This document shows, piece by piece, positions 60,502 to 64,000 of a stretch of 64,000 bases of DNA; within the stretch, counting starts at the first letter, position 1; the number at the start of each line of letters is the position of its first letter. The notes under the pieces are model-generated. The model saw only the letters and a list, made by a program, of their open reading frames with translations. It was not told the origin of the DNA and did not search any database. The stretch comes from Acinetobacter sp. Ac_5812. Its GTDB lineage: Bacteria; Pseudomonadota; Gammaproteobacteria; Pseudomonadales; Moraxellaceae. The stretch lies in NCBI RefSeq assembly GCF_013072695.1, contig NZ_LXUK01000022.1, positions 493,084 to 557,083 of the forward strand. The letters run 5' to 3'. The position numbers and the translations under genes were made by a program.

Positions 60502-61578
60502 ATGAAATCCTATTTGGATAATGATTATAAAGTAATTACTTTGCCAGATAACGGGGTACCTGTAAAACCAATTCGAGCAAAAGCAATTATTTTCTCAGAT
60601 CAAAACTCTCGTAAATTGTTAAATCAAGTTGAAACCATTGCACCAAGCTCTGCTAGTGTTATCATTCAAGGTGAGTCAGGTACAGGTAAAGAGTTGATTG
60701 CACGTGAAATTCATTTGAAAAGTGATCGTAAAAACAAACCTTTTCTTGCGGTGAACTGTGGTGCTCTGGTTGAAACATTAGCTGAGTCTGAGTTATTCGG
60801 CTATGAGGCAGGTGCCTTTACCGGAGCACATAAAACACGTGCTGGTATTTTCGAAACAGCAGATGGTGGTACTTTGTTCTTGGACGAGGTGGGTGAGTTG
60901 CCACTCTCTCTACAAGTCAAGCTATTACGGGTACTGCAAGAAAAAGAAGTGATGCGCGTAGGTGGCCGTAAACCCATTCCAATCGACGTACGTATTCTGT
61001 CTGGTACCCATGTAGATTTGCGTAAGGCTGTGGCAGAAAACAAGTTTAGACTCGATTTATACTACCGTTTGAATGTCGTGGTACTGAATATTTTGCCATT
61101 ACGGGAACGCAAAGGCGATATTTTACCTTTAGTCGATTTTTTCTTAAATTCGTATTCTCAGAAGCTGATTACAACGAAGCCAAATATTAGTGATCGAGCA
61201 AGAAATGCACTCCTCAATTATAGTTGGCCAGGGAACATCCGTGAGCTGGAAAACAATATCCATTATGCTTTACTGATGAGCAGTGGTAAAACAATTGATA
61301 TTGAACATCTGCGATTTTCAGAAGAAGGTGGATCAGCAGCATTACCTGATAGTGATTTAATTCAGGAGTTTGAAGATATCCTGAAGCGTTTATTTCAGGA
61401 ATATGATGGGGAAGCTTGGCATATTATTGAAGATAAGATTGTGAATACAGCATTTTCAAGTTGCTGGAATAATCAGGTCAAGACTGCAAAAATGTTAGGC
61501 CTTTCGCGCAATGTTTTGCGCAACCTTTTGTCTCGGTATAATTTATTACCCAATAAGAATGAAAATGAAATTGCATAG
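60502..61578 (+). CDS. Sigma-54 enhancer-binding activator, SfnR-like
   Basis: A 358-residue AAA+ transcription activator. Walker A GESGTGKE is at 57-64, the sigma-54 contact loop GAFTGA at 104-109, GGTLFLDEVGELP is the Walker B region, and a C-terminal helix-turn-helix (VKTAKMLGLSRNVLRNLLSRYN) reads DNA. Only about 30 residues precede the AAA+ core, so there is no receiver, PAS or GAF sensor. SfnR of Pseudomonas, which activates dimethyl sulfone genes, has the same build; such proteins are controlled by their own amount. It is the obvious activator for the five sigma-54 units at 40-60 kb. Confidence 0.88.
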   Translation: MKSYLDNDYKVITLPDNGVPVKPIRAKAIIFSDQNSRKLLNQVETIAPSSASVIIQGESGTGKELIAREIHLKSDRKNKPFLAVNCGALVETLAESELFGYEAGAFTGAHKTRAGIFETADGGTLFLDEVGELPLSLQVKLLRVLQEKEVMRVGGRKPIPIDVRILSGTHVDLRKAVAENKFRLDLYYRLNVVVLNILPLRERKGDILPLVDFFLNSYSQKLITTKPNISDRARNALLNYSWPGNIRELENNIHYALLMSSGKTIDIEHLRFSEEGGSAALPDSDLIQEFEDILKRLFQEYDGEAWHIIEDKIVNTAFSSCWNNQVKTAKMLGLSRNVLRNLLSRYNLLPNKNENEIA

Positions 61579-61593
61579 AAAAAATATTCTATT

Positions 61594-62364
61594 TTAAGAA
61601 CATCCATCTTTGACCTTTGGATGTTCTTTTTTTATTGTTGTTAATTTAGTGATCCATAAACCTAATTCAAATAATAGCCACATAGGGACAGCAAGAGCAA
61701 GCATACTGAACACATCTGGAGGGGTAATGAACATTGCAATAAAAAAGAAGAACACAATGATGTGTTTACGATGTTCTTCTAATTGTTGAATAGAGAGAAT
61801 TTCAATAAAAATAAGAATATAAGTTAATACTGGAATTTGAAATGCCAGACCAAAAGCAAGAAAAAGCTTTAAACAGAAATCCAGATAGCTATTGATATCC
61901 GTCATCGGTAATACATTTTCAGGAGAAGCCAATACAAAGAACTTTAAGGCCAAGGGTAAGATCAGACTATAAGCAAACAAGAGACCTAGATAAAATAAAA
62001 AAATACTGGAAACGGCTAGAGCGACACCAAATCTTTTCTCGTTTTGGTAGAGTGCAGGTGCAACAAATTGCCAAAACTGATACAGGATAAAGGGAATACT
62101 CACTAGAATTGCCAGATAAATGTTGAGTTTGAACGGAGCTAAAAATGTACCCATCACATCCGTTGCAATCATGGTTGAGTTAACAGGTAATAATGAGATT
62201 AAAGGTCGAGCAAGAACATGATAGTTTTGTTGGGCAAGCGGGAGAAGCACTAAAAAAATGGTAACAACCGCACCAATGCTATAGATCAAACGCTTTCTTA
62301 ACTCTTTCAGGTGTTCGCTATATTTCATTTCAGTGAGGTTTTCACTGACGAGATGTTCAGTCAT
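61594..62364 (-). CDS. tatC: Sec-independent translocase subunit TatC
   Basis: A 256-residue inner-membrane protein with six membrane segments, the receptor for twin-arginine signal peptides. The N-terminal YSEHLKELRKRLIYSIG and the conserved periplasmic FLAPFKLNIYLAILVSIPFILYQFW stretch are diagnostic. Its start overlaps tatB by 4 nt. The hairpin at 61596-61630 covers its last codons. Confidence 0.93.
   Translation of the reverse strand: MTEHLVSENLTEMKYSEHLKELRKRLIYSIGAVVTIFLVLLPLAQQNYHVLARPLISLLPVNSTMIATDVMGTFLAPFKLNIYLAILVSIPFILYQFWQFVAPALYQNEKRFGVALAVSSIFLFYLGLLFAYSLILPLALKFFVLASPENVLPMTDINSYLDFCLKLFLAFGLAFQIPVLTYILIFIEILSIQQLEEHRKHIIVFFFFIAMFITPPDVFSMLALAVPMWLLFELGLWITKLTTIKKEHPKVKDGCS
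61596..61635. terminator. Terminator between convergent sfnR-like and tatC genes
   Basis: AAGAACATCC (61596-61605) pairs with GGATGTTCTT (61619-61628), followed by a T-run; it serves the rightward activator gene and overlaps the 3' end of tatC. Confidence 0.8.
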
Positions 62365-62777
62365 GCGGCTTGATCCTCATTGAATTTATTTACTATTTGA
62401 AAATGAGTTAAAAATGGCGTCCTTAACTTGTCATGTGATTGGATATAGACATAATCCGTGGTGTACGTTGCTTTGGTTCTTTGTTCCAAAGAAACAGTGG
62501 ATTGTACATTTTCAATTTCTTGTTGCATGAGCGCGAGTTGTTGTTTGAGCTGTTCTTCATTTTGTTTTATTTTTTGCAGCTCTTCTTGCATGATTCTTTT
62601 GAGTTCAATCAATTCCAGTTCATTTTCTAGATCATTCTGGATTTTATTGAGCTGGTTTTTAATTGCTCTATATTTGAATAGTACCGTTCTTAATGTTTGA
62701 GGAAGCTTTTCAGGCCCTAAAATGATGAGGGCAATAATGCCAAAAGCAAATAGTTCCCCAAAACTGATATTAAACAT
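62361..62777 (-). CDS. tatB: Sec-independent translocase subunit TatB
   Basis: A 138-residue protein. It has an N-terminal membrane helix (MFNISFGELFAFGIIALIIL), the hinge GPEKLPQTLR, an amphipathic helix and then a long charged coiled-coil region (about residues 45-95, rich in Glu, Gln and Lys). TatB forms the substrate-receptor complex with TatC. The gene lies 13 bp after tatA and overlaps tatC. Confidence 0.92.
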   Translation of the reverse strand: MFNISFGELFAFGIIALIILGPEKLPQTLRTVLFKYRAIKNQLNKIQNDLENELELIELKRIMQEELQKIKQNEEQLKQQLALMQQEIENVQSTVSLEQRTKATYTTDYVYIQSHDKLRTPFLTHFQIVNKFNEDQAA

Positions 62778-62790
62778 GGCAATATATCAC

Positions 62791-63006
62791 TTATAACTTG
62801 GTCTGCTTCTCGCTATTTGATTCTAACGAATTAATATCTTTGTATTGTTGATTCTGTATTAATTTTGGATCATCAGGATTAACAGAGTCTTTAAAGTCTT
62901 TAATTGCACCGCCCAAATCTTTTCCTAGGTTTTTTAGCTTTGAAGTGCCAAATAGTAAAATAACGATAACGGCAAATAATAGAATATGCCAAATTGATAA
63001 ACCCAT
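62791..63006 (-). CDS. tatA: Sec-independent translocase pore subunit TatA
   Basis: A 71-residue protein: one N-terminal membrane helix ([17 protein letters not shown]), the typical [21 protein letters not shown] amphipathic helix and a polar tail. TatA multimers form the transient passage for folded proteins. First of tatABC. The Tat-type lipoprotein receptor at 43331 is a likely local client. Confidence 0.93.
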   Translation of the reverse strand: MGLSIWHILLFAVIVILLFGTSKLKNLGKDLGGAIKDFKDSVNPDDPKLIQNQQYKDINSLESNSEKQTKL

Positions 63007-63101
63007 GCTAAAACTCCTAAATAATATATAATAAAGACTATTAATATCACGACATCGTCTGTTTTCTAAATCATATTAATATCGATCAATATTCGATTTA
63101 A

Positions 63102-63857
63102 TTATGCGGTATGATCCAGTAGATGAAGTGCTTGATTACGAAAATTGAATAAGCTTTCACTGTCTTTATGTCTTGGATGGGCTAAAGGAATAGGTATAAT
63201 TTCCTTGATTTTCCCTGGTCGAGCTGACATCACAATCACACGATCTCCAAGATAGACTGCTTCTTCAATATCGTGCGTCACAAGAATCATGGTGATTTTT
63301 TCATGTTGCCAGATACGTTGCAGTTCAGCCTGTAAATGACTCCGGGTCATGGCATCCAATGCACCAAACGGTTCATCTAAAAGTAAAATATCAGGTTTAT
63401 TGACCAACCCACGTGCAATGGCAACCCGCTGCGCCATACCGCCAGACAATTCGTGAGGGTAGGCATTCTCGAATCCAGTAAGTCCAACAATTTCAATATG
63501 CTCTTTCACACGTGCATTTTTTTCTGAACTGCTTAACCCCGTTTCTTCCAGCGCCAAATGGATGTTTTCGGAAACGGTGAGCCAAGGAAGTAAGCGATGC
63601 TCCTGAAAAATTAAGCCTCGTTTTAAATCTGTCCCTTGGATCGGAATTTTATTGAGTAAAATTTCACCTTGATAGTCTGGGTCTAGTCCTGCAATTAGAC
63701 GAAGTAGCGTCGATTTTCCACAACCACTGCTGCCGACAATGGAGATAAATTCGCCTTGCTCAATGTCGAGATGAATACCGTCTAAAACAGTTAAGTTGTT
63801 CTGATCACGTTGAAATGATTTATTGAGTTTTTTAATCGAGAGTAAAGGAAAAGACAT
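63102..63857 (-). CDS. Sulfonate/taurine-type ABC transporter ATPase, SsuB-like
   Basis: A 251-residue ATPase: Walker A GSSGCGKS, Q-loop in LIFQEHRLLPWLTV, signature LSGGMAQR, Walker B LLLDEPFGALD and switch His in VTHDIEEAVYLGDRV. The pattern EHRLLPW with GLDPDYQGE is typical of the nitrate/sulfonate/taurine family (SsuB/TauB). It follows the permease gene at the window edge by 36 bp. A third uptake route for organosulfur compounds is a fitting role beside the sigma-54 cluster, but specificity cannot be read. Confidence 0.85.
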   Translation of the reverse strand: MSFPLLSIKKLNKSFQRDQNNLTVLDGIHLDIEQGEFISIVGSSGCGKSTLLRLIAGLDPDYQGEILLNKIPIQGTDLKRGLIFQEHRLLPWLTVSENIHLALEETGLSSSEKNARVKEHIEIVGLTGFENAYPHELSGGMAQRVAIARGLVNKPDILLLDEPFGALDAMTRSHLQAELQRIWQHEKITMILVTHDIEEAVYLGDRVIVMSARPGKIKEIIPIPLAHPRHKDSESLFNFRNQALHLLDHTA

Positions 63858-63893
63858 TTTGAAATCCTGATTGTATTTTTAAAATAGACGCTA

Positions 63894-64000
63894 CTAAGCT
63901 CGCCATTGCAGCAGACGTTTTGAAATGAAGTGGATACATGTGGTCATAAAAATACCGCTCATCGTGACGGTCATTGCGCACACCAATAGGATGTCCATTT
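63894..64000 (-). CDS. 3' end of an SsuC-like ABC permease (partial)
   Basis: The last 34 codons of a permease cut by the window edge: DILLVCAMTVTMSGIFMTTC is a final membrane segment and FISKRLLQWRA the basic C-terminal end, as in SsuC/TauC permeases, which finish with RLLRWR-like sequence. It stops at 63894-63896, just before the SsuB-like gene. The rest of the gene and any receptor gene lie beyond 64000. Confidence 0.7.
   Translation of the reverse strand, partial: MDILLVCAMTVTMSGIFMTTCIHFISKRLLQWRA

Noticed and set aside
1..64000. Mobile elements, CRISPR arrays, tRNA or rRNA genes, replication origin
   Set aside because: No transposase, integrase, regular short repeats, tRNA-like cloverleaf or rRNA sequence was noticed on either strand; short or degenerate cases could be missed without a search.

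Overview
This is an AT-rich gammaproteobacterial chromosome segment, most probably from Acinetobacter. The clearest pointer is the single-polypeptide assimilatory nitrate reductase fused to a CysJ-like flavoprotein, a fusion I know from Acinetobacter. The relic of a malonate decarboxylase alpha gene, the set of TonB receptors and the general gene style agree with this. The genus is inferred from protein style, not from any search. I see no rRNA, tRNA, insertion sequence, prophage or CRISPR array.

Layout. 0-2.3 kb: a CidR-like LysR regulator divergent from a cidA/lrgA-lrgB pair. 2.3-7 kb: two divergent TonB receptors sharing a Fur-like box. 7.2-10.8 kb: a YcaC-type hydrolase, an amidohydrolase with a Cys/His-rich tail, a tiny XapX protein and a DUF1275 membrane protein. 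10.9-13.4 kb: two damaged genes, a lipoprotein alpha/beta hydrolase split by one in-frame TAA and an NTF2-like gene with a 1-nt frameshift. 13.4-19.8 kb: TetR-controlled catabolic genes (amine oxidase, isomerase, two alpha/beta hydrolases). 19.9-24 kb: a Fur-controlled FecI/FecR/TonB receptor signalling set. 24-29 kb: the nitrate reductase, which carries two tandem flavodoxin domains and has a sigma-54 promoter. 30-39.8 kb: ppk1, an mdcA relic, an Rrf2 regulator with a 37-nt operator beside a type II NADH dehydrogenase-like gene, a TetR/metallo-hydrolase pair, an atypical SDR, and small genes.

40-61 kb is the most interesting part: an organosulfur-scavenging regulon. It contains two DszB-like desulfinase homologues (usually labelled ABC substrate-binding proteins, but without signal peptides and with the Cys/His/Arg catalytic set), two SsuD-like flavin monooxygenases, a DszC/SfnB-like flavin enzyme, a class II aldolase-like protein, a dipeptide-type ABC importer with a Tat-lipoprotein receptor, an asymmetric heterodimeric ABC transporter, a TonB receptor and a secreted lipase-like hydrolase. 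Five transcription units begin with TGGCAT-type -24/-12 elements (GG-N10-GC). Each has a 16-bp inverted repeat of the form TGTT-N8-AACA (one degenerate) about 85-135 bp upstream of the predicted start. The only enhancer-binding protein in the window, an SfnR-like regulator without a sensor domain, lies at the end of the cluster. The simplest reading is one sigma-54/SfnR-type regulon for taking up, cleaving and desulfurising a still unknown sulfur compound.

61.6-64 kb: tatABC, which could export the Tat-type receptor lipoprotein of the cluster, then an SsuB-like ATPase and the 3' end of an SsuC-like permease cut by the window edge.
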